A DNA stretch of 64,000 bases from Massilia yuzhufengensis. Lineage in GTDB: Bacteria; Pseudomonadota; Gammaproteobacteria; Burkholderiales; Burkholderiaceae_D. Position numbers and translations under genes: made by a program. The notes beneath the pieces were generated by a model that did no database searches, was not told the origin of the DNA, and saw nothing but the letters and a program-made list of their open reading frames with translations. Where the stretch lies: NCBI RefSeq assembly GCF_900112225.1, contig NZ_FOLD01000001.1, positions 186,001-250,000 of the forward strand, written 5' to 3'. Positions 46,928-56,399 of this stretch are shown in pieces. Positions within the stretch are counted from its first letter, which is position 1. Every line of letters starts with the position of its first letter.

Positions 46928-47779
46928 TTAAAGAACGAAGCGATACACCAGCATGCGCAGGTAAGTGTTCACGCGGGCACGCAGGAGGCCCAGTGAACGG
47001 TCGCCGCGCTTGAGGCCAAGCTCGGGGACGTGGAGGAACTTGTCGATGAAGCCTGCGAAGTCGCCATGTTGGCGCTGCCCGATCGCGACGCTCCAGGAGC
47101 CGCGCACCACCCGGAACGAAGAACTGACCGTGCCGGTGTAGTAGGCGTCGCCGAACTGCAGCGCACGGAACCAGAAATCGAGGTCGACCATATAGGGGTA
47201 CTTGGCGTCGTAGTGACCGATCTTGCGGGCCAGTGACATGCGGACCAAGCCGTTTCCTGGCTCGCCCAGCAAATTCGAGCCCGCGCGCACGCAGCGCCGC
47301 GCCGCATGCTCCGCCTTGATCCGCAGCGCTCCTTTCTTGCTGAACCCCCGGACCATCAGCTCCTTGCCCCCAGGTCCGATGATCCGGCGCGAACCGAACA
47401 CCAGCGCAATGTCCTCAGTCGTGTCGGCCTCGAGGACGTCGATCTGTTCGCGCAGGCTGCCCGGTTCGAGCAAGTCGTCATGCGGCAGCAACTTGTAATA
47501 CTTGCCGTTGGCAAGCTCGAGGCAGCGGTCCCAGTTGCCCTGCGGGCCAAGGTTGCGCTCATTGCGGACATAATGCACGCGCGGGTCATCGATCGACTTC
47601 ACTACATTGACCGTATTGTCGGGCGACTGGTCGTCGATGACCCAGACTTCCAGGTTCGGGTAATCCTGCTTGAGGACCGAATCCAGCGTAGCCCGGATCG
47701 TATCGGCGCCGCGATAGGTTGGAATACATACGGACACAAGGGGCAGGTGGTCGCGTGCGAGCTCAGGTGTGTTGTTCAT
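46928..47779 (-). CDS. Glycosyltransferase family 2
   Basis: 283 residues, soluble. GT-A fold: SVCIPTYRGADTIRATLDSV, VWVIDDQSPDNT and LPHDDLLEPG give the nucleotide-sugar and metal-binding motifs. No C-terminal membrane helices, so this is a cytoplasmic chain-building transferase rather than a GtrB type. Its start overlaps the epimerase stop by ATGA. Composition is high-GC again, unlike the neighbours at 41-46 kb. Confidence 0.85.
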   Translation of the reverse strand: MNNTPELARDHLPLVSVCIPTYRGADTIRATLDSVLKQDYPNLEVWVIDDQSPDNTVNVVKSIDDPRVHYVRNERNLGPQGNWDRCLELANGKYYKLLPHDDLLEPGSLREQIDVLEADTTEDIALVFGSRRIIGPGGKELMVRGFSKKGALRIKAEHAARRCVRAGSNLLGEPGNGLVRMSLARKIGHYDAKYPYMVDLDFWFRALQFGDAYYTGTVSSSFRVVRGSWSVAIGQRQHGDFAGFIDKFLHVPELGLKRGDRSLGLLRARVNTYLRMLVYRFVL

Positions 47780-48726
47780 ATCTGTTTTGCCTTGTTTTCA
47801 CGTTCTGCTTCGAGGACTTGATGGATTCCGATCAGGAGGGTGCGACCGGGCGGATGGGGTTCGCCAGCCAGTTCTTCGGAGCGATACTGGGCGCAGCGCA
47901 TATAGCGCGACGACAGGCTGTTAGCCGAGGTGACGATACGCGGCATGCGGCCGGAGATACGGCGGAATACGCCGATGAGTTCGGCGATGCTGGTGGCCCG
48001 TTCCGCAGCGATGATTTTGAGCGTGACGCGGCCAGGATAACGGCACGCGTCGACTAGGGTAGACAGCGACCGCTGCGCCGCATCGTCGACATGCAGGTAG
48101 TCGCGGATCGTATCGAGGGGGACGAAGATATTTGCCGGTTCGTTGGCCACGATCTTGCGGGCGATCTGGGTAATCAGGCCCTGCGGTTTGCCGCGCGCCT
48201 GGCCGATGCCGTACAGGGTCGAATAACGAAGTATTAGACCGCTGACTTGTGGTCTCTGGGCGATAAACGTATGGATTAGCTGTTCCTGGGCGAGCTTATG
48301 CGCGCCGTAGGCCGTGGCAGGACAGACGTCGCTGCTTTCGGTATAGCATGCGGCGCGCGCTCCGTCATACAGTGCGCCGGCCGAGCTGGCAAAAACAATG
48401 GTGCCGGGGACACGTGCCAGCGTAGGGTTGCCGCGAAGGGCGTCGAGCAGGACTTGCAGGAGTGCTTGCTCGGCGACGAGTTCCTCCGGCTGGCTCGCCA
48501 TCGATCCGACCCCGGCAGACCAGAACACAGTCCAGCGCCCGCATAGCACCGCGCGTTCGGAAAAGTCCCGCGCTGCTGCTTGCAGCTGGTCCCTGACAAG
48601 GGCGACCTGGCGCCAATCGAAGCGCGCGGCCGGTTGGAATAGGCTGGCACGGTCCTGGCGCAGCGCCCTGACCAGGGCGCTCCCGAGCAGGCCCGAGGCT
48701 CCCAGGACCCATGCCAGGTGGCTCAT
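47776..48726 (-). CDS. NAD-dependent epimerase/dehydratase (extended SDR)
   Basis: 316 residues. N-terminal cofactor motif WVLGASGLLGSAL, the catalytic pair YGAHK (Tyr and Lys, near residue 142) and the preceding Ser in VFASSAGALY. It should alter a nucleotide sugar, probably by epimerisation or reduction. Substrate unknown. It sits between two GT2 genes, with ATGA overlaps at both ends. Confidence 0.85.
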   Translation of the reverse strand: MSHLAWVLGASGLLGSALVRALRQDRASLFQPAARFDWRQVALVRDQLQAAARDFSERAVLCGRWTVFWSAGVGSMASQPEELVAEQALLQVLLDALRGNPTLARVPGTIVFASSAGALYDGARAACYTESSDVCPATAYGAHKLAQEQLIHTFIAQRPQVSGLILRYSTLYGIGQARGKPQGLITQIARKIVANEPANIFVPLDTIRDYLHVDDAAQRSLSTLVDACRYPGRVTLKIIAAERATSIAELIGVFRRISGRMPRIVTSANSLSSRYMRCAQYRSEELAGEPHPPGRTLLIGIHQVLEAERENKAKQI

Positions 48727-49775
48727 GCAGGCGGACCCCTGCGAGACGGCTTGCTGCTAATGACGTACAGAGGACGCCCCATGGCGATGCCCATGGTTAC
48801 CGCCAGGTATTCGGCGATCACCCCGAGCGACATCAGGATCGCTCCGCTGAAGAACGACACCACAATGACCAGCGAGGCCCAGCCCTGCACCGGGATATCG
48901 CCATATAGCTTGCTGATTAACACCCAAGCCGCAACCCCGAACGCCATCAGGATCGATAACAGGCCGGTAATGGTGATCATGCGCAGCGGACGCGTGCCGG
49001 TGGTGAGGACAAGGCCCCAGAAGTGGGCGATCAGCTTGACCAGGGAATAGCCGGATGGCCGTCCGAGTTCCTCCCTGACTTGCACCGGACAGTGCCCCAC
49101 GCGGCTCGCTACCCACGACAGGCCAACGTCCAGGTAGACGCCGTGGCCGCAGTATGCCGCCAGGGCCCGCCCGACTTCGCCGTCCACCATGCGGAAACTG
49201 TTGAACCGCCCTAAGCTTTCCAGTCCCAGGACGTTGACACTGATGGTCTTGACCAGGCGGCTGGCGGTGTTGCGCCAGAAGCCGTGCGGCGGTGGGTTGG
49301 TGGGTTGAGCATAGACCAGTTGCAGGCTCTTATTGATCGCCATATCGAGCATTCGCGCGATATCACGCGGATCCTGCTGACCGTCTTCGTCGAGCGTCAC
49401 GATCCAATCGCCGGCGGCGCTGGCCATGCCGGCCAGGGTCGCCGCGTGCTGGCCGAAATTCCTCGATAACCAGAGCGGGCGCACAACGCTGTATTTGGCA
49501 GCAAGTTGCTCTAGACAAAGGTCGGAACGATCAGGACCGCAATCATGCACCAGAATGATTTCGGAAATCCTGTATGCCAAGCCGCCCGGTGTCGTGCCAC
49601 TGGTACAAAAAGGAGACAACTCCTCGACGAGCTGAGGTAGTGTGTCTGCGCCACGGTAAGTGGGAATGACAACCGAGACCCTGACCTCGTCCTGTGGAAT
49701 TGCTGGGTTATTCATCGTCAGGCTCACGGTCGAGGCATGGCTAGCGCCATGTTGTATTTGGGCATCGTATTGCAT
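48723..49775 (-). CDS. Polyprenyl-phosphate glycosyltransferase, GT2 (GtrB/DPM1 type)
   Basis: 350 residues from ATG 49775; an ATG at 49715 (MNNPAIPQDEV) is a good alternative because the GT domain begins soon after. Motifs: VSVVIPTYRGADTL, IILVHDCGPDRSD, LSRNFGQHAAT and TLDEDGQQDP. Two C-terminal membrane helices (about 265-290 and 300-325). This matches enzymes that put sugars on polyprenyl phosphate, so with GtrA copy 2 and the GT39-like gene it completes a second Gtr-like set. First gene of a leftward run of three overlapping genes. Confidence 0.85.
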   Translation of the reverse strand: MQYDAQIQHGASHASTVSLTMNNPAIPQDEVRVSVVIPTYRGADTLPQLVEELSPFCTSGTTPGGLAYRISEIILVHDCGPDRSDLCLEQLAAKYSVVRPLWLSRNFGQHAATLAGMASAAGDWIVTLDEDGQQDPRDIARMLDMAINKSLQLVYAQPTNPPPHGFWRNTASRLVKTISVNVLGLESLGRFNSFRMVDGEVGRALAAYCGHGVYLDVGLSWVASRVGHCPVQVREELGRPSGYSLVKLIAHFWGLVLTTGTRPLRMITITGLLSILMAFGVAAWVLISKLYGDIPVQGWASLVIVVSFFSGAILMSLGVIAEYLAVTMGIAMGRPLYVISSKPSRRGPPA

Positions 49776-50391
49776 TTGGGAACGATAGCTGGGAATGTGT
49801 GGCTTAAAGGGAGAAAAGCGGCGTTCGCCCCATAGAGGTCGAGGTTAGGGTATCGGGAGATACTAAATATGGTCAAGCAATAAATAACTTGGGAGCGTTA
49901 AGGACGCCTATAACGGAATGGTGCCTCAAGTCCGCTATACTTTGCCTCGTACAGATGAGCAATTTTCGGCTTTAGCTGCAATTAAAGCAATATATTTTTT
50001 TAAAGATATATTGATTTATGGAAACAAAAGCATTGTTATTGGTTTGCTTTGCGCCACGCGCACGTTACGAACAGCAAGTTACTTGTTTTAAGAAAATGTT
50101 AAAATTGCACGTTGTAGTGTGATGTTCTTCGGCAACGTCGAGGAACGACGTATGTAACTTTCTACCAGGCAGGTTGACTTCTCACTGCCGACTTCCACGC
50201 GCGGGTAGCGGACCGGACTGGGCGGAGCGCGGCGCGCTATGCGGGGGGGTATTGCAAATAATACAACCTAGTTTGTAAACTGTAGTTGCATTCAGACACA
50301 CGTATAGACTGTTGTTGAGTGCGCCCGTGTTTCCATGGTATATTTAAAGTTAGCATAATAGCAAAACTTAATTTTAGGACGGTATTCGATA
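49776..50391. other. 616-base divergent control region of the EPS locus
   Basis: Lies between the leftward GT2 gene and rightward tviB. A strongly A/T-rich block (about 49960-50110) is followed by a G-run and another A/T-rich stretch before tviB, with AGGAC as the tviB ribosome-binding site. A small hairpin ACGTCG/CGACGT with an AGGAA loop is near 50136-50152. No -24/-12 sigma-54 site with correct spacing was found. Long leader or promoter region is the likely content. Confidence 0.5.
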
Positions 50392-51681
50392 ATGAAAGCA
50401 GATGAGATTGTCGCAGTTGTAGGGCTGGGCTACGTGGGCATGCCGCTGGCAGTCGAGTTCGGCAAGAAATCGAAAACCGTCGGCTTCGACCTGTCGCAGG
50501 CCAAGATCGACAATTACAAGAACTTCATCGATCCGACCGGCGAACTGTCGTCGGAGCAGTTGAGGCAAGCGCGCCACCTGGACGTCACCACCGATCCGTC
50601 GGTGCTGGCCCAGGCTGACTACATCGTGGTTGCCGTGCCGACCCCTGTCGACAATGCCCACAATCCGGACTTCACCCCGTTGGCCGGCGCCAGCAAGACG
50701 GTGGGCACCCACATGAAGCGCGGTGCAATCGTCATCTTCGAGTCCACCGTGTATCCGGGCGCGACCGAAGAAGTCTGCATCCCGATCCTGGAAAAGCATT
50801 CGGGCCTGAAGTGGAAGCAAGATTTCCACGTCGGCTTCTCGCCGGAGCGCATCAATCCGGGCGACAAGGAACACACGCTGACCACCATCCTGAAAGTGGT
50901 GTCGGGGGACGACGCCGAAACCCTGGAACGCGTGGCCGCACTGTACGAGTCGGTGATCACCGCCGGCGTCCACCGGGCCTCGAGCATCAAGGTCGCCGAG
51001 GCGGCGAAGGTCATCGAGAACACTCAGCGCGACCTGAACATCGCCCTGATGAACGAACTGGCCATCATCTTCGACAAGATCGGCATCGATACCCTCGAGG
51101 TGCTGAAAGCGGCCGGCACCAAGTGGAACTTCCTGCCATTCCGCCCGGGCCTAGTCGGCGGCCACTGCATCGGCGTGGACCCGTACTACCTGACCCACAA
51201 GGCCGAGATGGTCGGCTACCACCCGCAGGTGATTCTGGCCGGGCGCCGCATCAACGACGGCATGGCCAAGTTCGTGGCCGAGAAAACCGTCAAGTCGATG
51301 ATCTCGTCCGGCTTTCACGTCAAGGGTTCCAAGGTCAACGTCATCGGCCTGACCTTCAAGGAAAACTGCCCGGACCTGCGCAACTCGAAAGTCGCCGACA
51401 TCGTGCATGAACTCGAAAGCTACGGCTGCGAAGTGCACGTGTTCGACCCGCAGGCCGACGCTGCAGAAGCCCAGCACGAGTACGGCATCTCGCTGGAAAG
51501 CTGGACCTCGCTGCCGCAGGCCGACGCCGTCGTGGTGGCGGTGCCGCACAAGGAAGTGCTGGCGCTGTCGCTGGCCGACTTCCAGGCCAAGCTCAATCCG
51601 AACGGCTGCTTCATCGACGTCAAGTCGCAATTCGACGCGGCTGCGCTGCAGGAAGCCGGGTATTGCGTCTGGCGTCTGTAA
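50392..51681 (+). CDS. tviB: UDP-N-acetyl-D-glucosamine 6-dehydrogenase (TviB type)
   Basis: 429 residues. N-terminal NAD motif VVGLGYVGMPLAVEFG, the central catalytic Cys in GGHCIGVDPYYLT near residue 260, and the C-terminal domain with GLTFKENCPDLRNSK. Close to Vi-antigen VipA/TviB and WbpO. It oxidises UDP-GlcNAc (or UDP-GalNAc) twice to the uronic acid, a precursor for EPS. It heads the rightward EPS genes, after a long control region, and tviC follows 76 bases later. Confidence 0.92.
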   Translation: MKADEIVAVVGLGYVGMPLAVEFGKKSKTVGFDLSQAKIDNYKNFIDPTGELSSEQLRQARHLDVTTDPSVLAQADYIVVAVPTPVDNAHNPDFTPLAGASKTVGTHMKRGAIVIFESTVYPGATEEVCIPILEKHSGLKWKQDFHVGFSPERINPGDKEHTLTTILKVVSGDDAETLERVAALYESVITAGVHRASSIKVAEAAKVIENTQRDLNIALMNELAIIFDKIGIDTLEVLKAAGTKWNFLPFRPGLVGGHCIGVDPYYLTHKAEMVGYHPQVILAGRRINDGMAKFVAEKTVKSMISSGFHVKGSKVNVIGLTFKENCPDLRNSKVADIVHELESYGCEVHVFDPQADAAEAQHEYGISLESWTSLPQADAVVVAVPHKEVLALSLADFQAKLNPNGCFIDVKSQFDAAALQEAGYCVWRL

Positions 51682-51757
51682 GCGCCCATCCTACCGCCGC
51701 GCAGCTGCGTAGCGGACGACGCCGGCCTTGCCGGCGTGACCGTGAAAGTGTCTGAGA

Positions 51758-52786
51758 GTGAACAAGTTTCAAGATATCCAGCAACACTTGCTGCAGCATC
51801 GCTATCACTGGCTGGTGACGGGCGCGGCCGGCTTCATCGGTTCGAACCTGGTGGAAGCCTTGCTCAAGCTCGGCCAGCGCGTGACCGGCTTTGATAATTT
51901 CGCCACCGGTCACCGCCATAATCTCGAGCAGGTGAAAGAATCTGTCACCGGGGAGGCTTGGATGAAATTTAATTTCATCGAGGCCGACATCCGCGACGCT
52001 GATGCCTGTCAGGCTGCCTGCCAGGGCGCCGATTTCGTGTTGCACCAGGCTGCATTGGGTTCGGTGTCGCGCTCGATCGACGATCCGTTGACAACCAATG
52101 CAACCAATATCGACGGCTTCCTCAACATGCTGGTCGCCGCGCGCGACAGCAAGGTGAAACGCTTTGTCTACGCTGCATCGAGCTCGACCTATGGCGACCA
52201 CCCGGACCTGCCCAAGATCGAAGAGCGCATCGGCAATCCCCTATCGCCGTACGCCGTGACCAAGTACGTCAACGAGCTCTACGCCAACGTATTCGGTCGC
52301 ACCTATGGCATGGAATCGATCGGGCTGCGCTATTTCAATGTGTTCGGCCCACGCCAGGATCCGGACGGCGCCTACGCCGCCGTGATCCCGCAGTGGATCG
52401 CCGCGCTGATCCGCAACCAGGACCTGCGCATCAATGGCGACGGCGAGACCAGCCGCGATTTCTGCTACATCGACAACGTGGTGCAGGCCAACCTGCTGGC
52501 CGCGCTGGCCGGCAACGAGGCCGCCAATGCGGTGTACAACGTGGCGCTGGGGGAGCGCACCACCCTGAACGAACTGTACGGAATGATGAAGGTAGCGCTG
52601 CAGGACCGTTTTCCGCATGTCAAGCAGGCTCAGCCGCAGTATGCCGACTTCCGCCGCGGCGACGTGCGTCATTCACAGGCGGATATTTCCAAGGCAACAG
52701 CGGCGCTCGGCTACCAGCCTACCCACCGTATCGGCGAAGGTTTGAAACAGGCGATGGACTGGTACGTCCGCAGCCTGTCGCACTAA
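51758..52786 (+). CDS. tviC: UDP-HexNAc(A) 4-epimerase (TviC/WbpP type)
   Basis: 342 residues, GTG start at 51758. Extended [20 protein letters not shown], catalytic Ser in [12 protein letters not shown] and the pair YAVTK (Tyr and Lys). The segment [20 protein letters not shown] is typical of WbpP/TviC, which interconvert gluco and galacto forms of UDP-HexNAc or its uronic acid. With TviB it would supply UDP-GalNAcA, as in Vi-antigen synthesis. A GC-rich hairpin without a U-run (51719-51737) lies before it. Confidence 0.9.
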   Translation: MNKFQDIQQHLLQHRYHWLVTGAAGFIGSNLVEALLKLGQRVTGFDNFATGHRHNLEQVKESVTGEAWMKFNFIEADIRDADACQAACQGADFVLHQAALGSVSRSIDDPLTTNATNIDGFLNMLVAARDSKVKRFVYAASSSTYGDHPDLPKIEERIGNPLSPYAVTKYVNELYANVFGRTYGMESIGLRYFNVFGPRQDPDGAYAAVIPQWIAALIRNQDLRINGDGETSRDFCYIDNVVQANLLAALAGNEAANAVYNVALGERTTLNELYGMMKVALQDRFPHVKQAQPQYADFRRGDVRHSQADISKATAALGYQPTHRIGEGLKQAMDWYVRSLSH

Positions 52787-52837
52787 AACAAGCATCCATG
52801 CATATCCAGAAAAGATACAAGAATCTCGGAGGCTACC

Positions 52838-54241
52838 GTGTTTAGGATCGCAAACCATTACGTTTCGAAGATTGTCTTCCTGCTGCTGTTCGTGGAAGTG
52901 CTGGTGCTGCTGGGAGCGGCGTATGTCGGCGCGGCGCTGCGTTTGCTGGAGTACGGCGACGCGGCGGCGGCGGCCCACCTCGACCACTTCTTCACCTCGG
53001 CGGTGGCGTTCACCGTGGCGATTATCTTCAGCATGAGCGCGATGGGCATGTACCAGCTCGACTTCGACGAGGGCCTGCGCCACCCGTTCTTCATGAAGCT
53101 GATGCCGTCGTTCCTGATGGCTTTTGCGATCCTGGCCCTGGTGTTCTATATGGCGCCGGAACTGTCGTTCGGGCGGGGCACCATGGCGATCGTCTTCGCG
53201 GTGGCCGGGATTGGTATCTTCCTGGCCCGCATGGCTTTCTTCAAATCGTCCGAAGCACGCATCCTGCAGTCGCGCATCATGTTCCTCGGCGGCGGCCCGC
53301 TGGCCAAGGAATGCAGCGACCTGGCCGCGCGCCCGTCGAACTACCATCGCTACAACATCGCCGGCTTCATCCCGAGCCCGTCCGAAGAGCTGTGCGTGCC
53401 CGATACGGCGCTGCTGAGCGTGCGTGACGGCGATTCCCTGGTCTCGCTGGCGCGCCAGCATAGCGTCTCGGAAATCGTGGTATCGGTGCAGAACCGCCGC
53501 GGCGGCTTCCCGATCAAGGAGTTGCTCGACTGCAAGCTGCAAGGTATCCGCGTCACCGACGCCGCGACCTTCTTCGAGCGCGAAACCTGCCAGATCCGGG
53601 TCGATTCGCTGCAGCCGTCGTGGCTGGTGTTCGGCGGCGGCTTTGACCAGAGCTTCGCGCGCACCTTCATGAAGCGTACCTTCGACCTGGTGTGCAGCAC
53701 CCTGATCCTCGCAGTCACCTTCCCGCTGATGCTGCTGGCGGCTCTGCTGATCTACCTGGAAGACCGCGGTCCGGTGTTCTATTCGCAGGAGCGGGTCGGC
53801 AAGGATGGCAAGACCTTTTTCGTGCACAAGTTTCGCAGCATGCGTACCGACGCCGAACAGGCAGGCACGCCACAGTGGGCCGCCCGCAACGACCCGCGCG
53901 TGACACGCTTCGGCAATGTCATGCGCAAGACCCGCATCGACGAGCTGCCGCAGATCCTGAACGTGTTCAAGGGCGAGATGTCCTTCGTCGGTCCGCGTCC
54001 TGAGCGCCCGTATTTCGTCGAACAGCTGATCGAGGTGGTCCCATATTACAATGTTCGCCACAGCATCAAGCCGGGCATCACCGGCTGGGCCCAGGTGCGC
54101 TACGGCTACGGCTCGTCGGCCGAGGACGCGTTGCAGAAGCTCCAGTATGACTTGTATTACGTAAAGAACAACAGCCTGTTCCTCGACGTGCTGGTGTTGA
54201 TCAATACCCTCAAGGTAGTCCTGTTCCGCAGCGGCCGCTAA
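52838..54241 (+). CDS. Polyprenyl-phosphate sugar transferase of the PEP-CTERM/EPS locus
   Basis: 467 residues, GTG start at 52838 with strong CGGAGG upstream. Four N-terminal helices (about 10-130), a central nucleotide-binding-like domain (FLGGGPLAKECSDL), another helix near 290, and the C-terminal bacterial sugar-transferase domain: VFYSQERVGKDGK, FVHKFRSMRTDAE, RIDELPQILNVFKGEMS and PGITGWAQV. This is the family found with exosortase (EpsB-like). It moves the first sugar phosphate to undecaprenyl phosphate and so starts the repeat unit. Confidence 0.92.
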   Translation: MFRIANHYVSKIVFLLLFVEVLVLLGAAYVGAALRLLEYGDAAAAAHLDHFFTSAVAFTVAIIFSMSAMGMYQLDFDEGLRHPFFMKLMPSFLMAFAILALVFYMAPELSFGRGTMAIVFAVAGIGIFLARMAFFKSSEARILQSRIMFLGGGPLAKECSDLAARPSNYHRYNIAGFIPSPSEELCVPDTALLSVRDGDSLVSLARQHSVSEIVVSVQNRRGGFPIKELLDCKLQGIRVTDAATFFERETCQIRVDSLQPSWLVFGGGFDQSFARTFMKRTFDLVCSTLILAVTFPLMLLAALLIYLEDRGPVFYSQERVGKDGKTFFVHKFRSMRTDAEQAGTPQWAARNDPRVTRFGNVMRKTRIDELPQILNVFKGEMSFVGPRPERPYFVEQLIEVVPYYNVRHSIKPGITGWAQVRYGYGSSAEDALQKLQYDLYYVKNNSLFLDVLVLINTLKVVLFRSGR

Positions 54242-54293
54242 TGCCCGGCCAACCGCACCGGGAACGATGGGGGCACGACATGGATGAAGCACG

Positions 54294-56399
54294 TTGACCC
54301 AGATTGTCACCTTCAGTTACCTGGTTGCCGCCGTCGGCTTCCTGCTGCTGGGAGCGATGTGGCTGACCAGCTGGCGCAGCCATTACCATCGCGGCATCCT
54401 GTCGGCAGCCTGCTTGCTGACCGCGGGCTGGGCCGCAACAGTCGGCTACCAGTCGCATGCCGACATCCCGCTGTCGATGGCGGCAGATGTCCTTGAGATC
54501 TTGCGCAACGCCACCTGGTCGTTCTTCCTGGTGGTGCTGCTGGGCCGCCATCGCAGCCCGTACAGCCGCTTGCCCCTGGGACTGAGCAACAAGGTCGCAG
54601 CCGCCGCGAGCTGCTATGCGCTGTTCCTGGCGGCCACGCTGTATGGTTGGTGGGGCGGCCACTTGTTCGAAGAATTCGGCATCTTGTCCTCGATGACCAT
54701 ACGAGTCGGTGTGGCGGTGTTCGGGATGCTGCTTGTCGAGCAGGTCTACCGCAACAAACCCGAGCAGGAACGGTGGGCGATCAAGTTCGCCTGCCTGGGT
54801 ATTGGTGGGATGTTTGCTTACGATTTCTACATGTACAGCGATGCGCTGCTGTTCCGCCAGATTAATTCGGACATCTGGGCCGCCCGCGGGGCCGTCAATG
54901 CAGTCACCGTTCCCCTGATCGCGATTTCGATGGCCAGGAGCGCGTCGTGGAATACCGAGCTGGCGCTGTCGCGCCGCGTCATGTTCCATTCCGCAGCGCT
55001 GTTCGGGTCGGCGCTCTATCTGCTGGCGATGGGCATGGCCGGCTATTTCCTGCGCTTCTTCGGCGGCAGCTGGGGCACCCTGATGCAGGCGGCATTCCTG
55101 TTTGCCGCGCTGTTGCTGCTGGTCGGAATCCTGTTCTCGGGCACCTTCCGCTCATGGCTGAAGGTTTTCATCAGCAAGCATTTCTACACTTACAACTACG
55201 ACTACCGCGAGGAATGGCTGCGCTTTACGCGCACCTTGTCCGAGCCGGGGCCGGGGCTGGGGCCGCGTGCCATCCAGGCCATCGCCAACCTGGTCGAAAG
55301 CCCTGGCGGCGCCTTGTGGCTGCGGAGCGACCCGGGGCAGTACGAGCCTGCCGCGCACTGGCACATGCCCGCGCAGGAGTATTGCGAAGATGCCGGTTCG
55401 CCGTTTTGCCGCTATCTGGAGCAGTCCCAATGGGTGATCGACCTGCGTGAAGCGGCGCGCGCTCCGGAAAAATATCCCGGCCTGGTGCTGCCCGACTGGC
55501 TCGAGCAGCAGGCCAGGGCCTGGCTGGTGGTGCCGATGATGATGCACGGCAGCCTGCTCGGTTTCGTGGTGCTGCAACAGTCGCGTAGTCCGGTGAACTT
55601 GAATTGGGAGGTGATCGACTTGCTCAAGATCGCCGGGGTCCAGGGCGCCAGCTACCTGGCGCAGCAGGAGGCAGCCGACGCCCTGATCGTGGCGCGCCAG
55701 TTCGAGTCCTTCAACCGCATGTCGACTTTTGTCGTGCATGACCTGAAGAACCTGGTCTCGCAGCTTTCCCTGATGGTGGTCAATGCCGAAAAGCACCGCA
55801 ACAACCCGGAATTCCAGCGCGACATGTTGGAAACTGTCGAGTTGTCGGTGGAGAAGATGAAGCTGATGCTGCAAAAACTCGGACGCAGCGCGAATGCCGA
55901 AAAAGCGGGACCACTTGCCATCGGCGACGTGGTAAAGCAGGCCATCAGCGACAAGCGCGGCTTCGAGCCGCATCCAGTGCTGCGCATCCGCTCTCCGAAC
56001 CTGATGGTGCTGGCCGATCGCGAACGCCTGGAAAGGGTGTTGGGTCACCTGGTGCAAAACGCCATCGAGGCAACGCCGCGCGACGGCAAGGTCACCATCG
56101 AGGTGACGCGGCGCGGGGGCCACGCCCTGGTGTCGATTCAGGATACCGGGGTCGGGATGGACGAGGAATTCATTCGCGAGCGCCTGTTCAAGCCGTTCGA
56201 ATCGACGAAAGCCGCCGGCATGGGCATCGGCGCGTTCGAAAGCCGCGAATACATCCAAGAACTGGGAGGACGGCTGGAGATCAGCAGTACTCCACAAATC
56301 GGTACTACTTTCGACGTAATATTGCCGCTTCACCGCGTACAGGTGGCGCAAGCTGAACCGCGCGCGGTCAGGCTGGAGGATAGTCTTGACTCAGAATAA
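54294..56399 (+). CDS. prsK: PrsK-type membrane histidine kinase
   Basis: 701 residues with a TTG start at 54294; no in-frame ATG occurs before residue 22 and the resulting start TQIVTFSYLVAAVGF fits the family. About eight helices fill residues 5-285. A GAF-like domain covers 300-455. The kinase part has the phospho-accepting His in VVHDLKN, the N-box in LVQNAIEAT, DTGVGMDEEF and GMGIGAFESREY. Known role in this locus type: sensor for EPS and PEP-CTERM gene control with PrsR. The signal is unknown. prsR overlaps its end by 14 bases. Confidence 0.92.
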   Translation: MTQIVTFSYLVAAVGFLLLGAMWLTSWRSHYHRGILSAACLLTAGWAATVGYQSHADIPLSMAADVLEILRNATWSFFLVVLLGRHRSPYSRLPLGLSNKVAAAASCYALFLAATLYGWWGGHLFEEFGILSSMTIRVGVAVFGMLLVEQVYRNKPEQERWAIKFACLGIGGMFAYDFYMYSDALLFRQINSDIWAARGAVNAVTVPLIAISMARSASWNTELALSRRVMFHSAALFGSALYLLAMGMAGYFLRFFGGSWGTLMQAAFLFAALLLLVGILFSGTFRSWLKVFISKHFYTYNYDYREEWLRFTRTLSEPGPGLGPRAIQAIANLVESPGGALWLRSDPGQYEPAAHWHMPAQEYCEDAGSPFCRYLEQSQWVIDLREAARAPEKYPGLVLPDWLEQQARAWLVVPMMMHGSLLGFVVLQQSRSPVNLNWEVIDLLKIAGVQGASYLAQQEAADALIVARQFESFNRMSTFVVHDLKNLVSQLSLMVVNAEKHRNNPEFQRDMLETVELSVEKMKLMLQKLGRSANAEKAGPLAIGDVVKQAISDKRGFEPHPVLRIRSPNLMVLADRERLERVLGHLVQNAIEATPRDGKVTIEVTRRGGHALVSIQDTGVGMDEEFIRERLFKPFESTKAAGMGIGAFESREYIQELGGRLEISSTPQIGTTFDVILPLHRVQVAQAEPRAVRLEDSLDSE

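Noticed and set aside
50205..50225. ops/JUMPstart-like element (GCGGGTAGCGG) before tviB
   Set aside because: Has an extra G relative to the RfaH ops core GGCGGTAGC and lacks the downstream TG; too weak to call.
51719..51737. Terminator between tviB and tviC
   Set aside because: The 8-bp GC hairpin has no U-run and the genes share function and strand; read-through is more likely.
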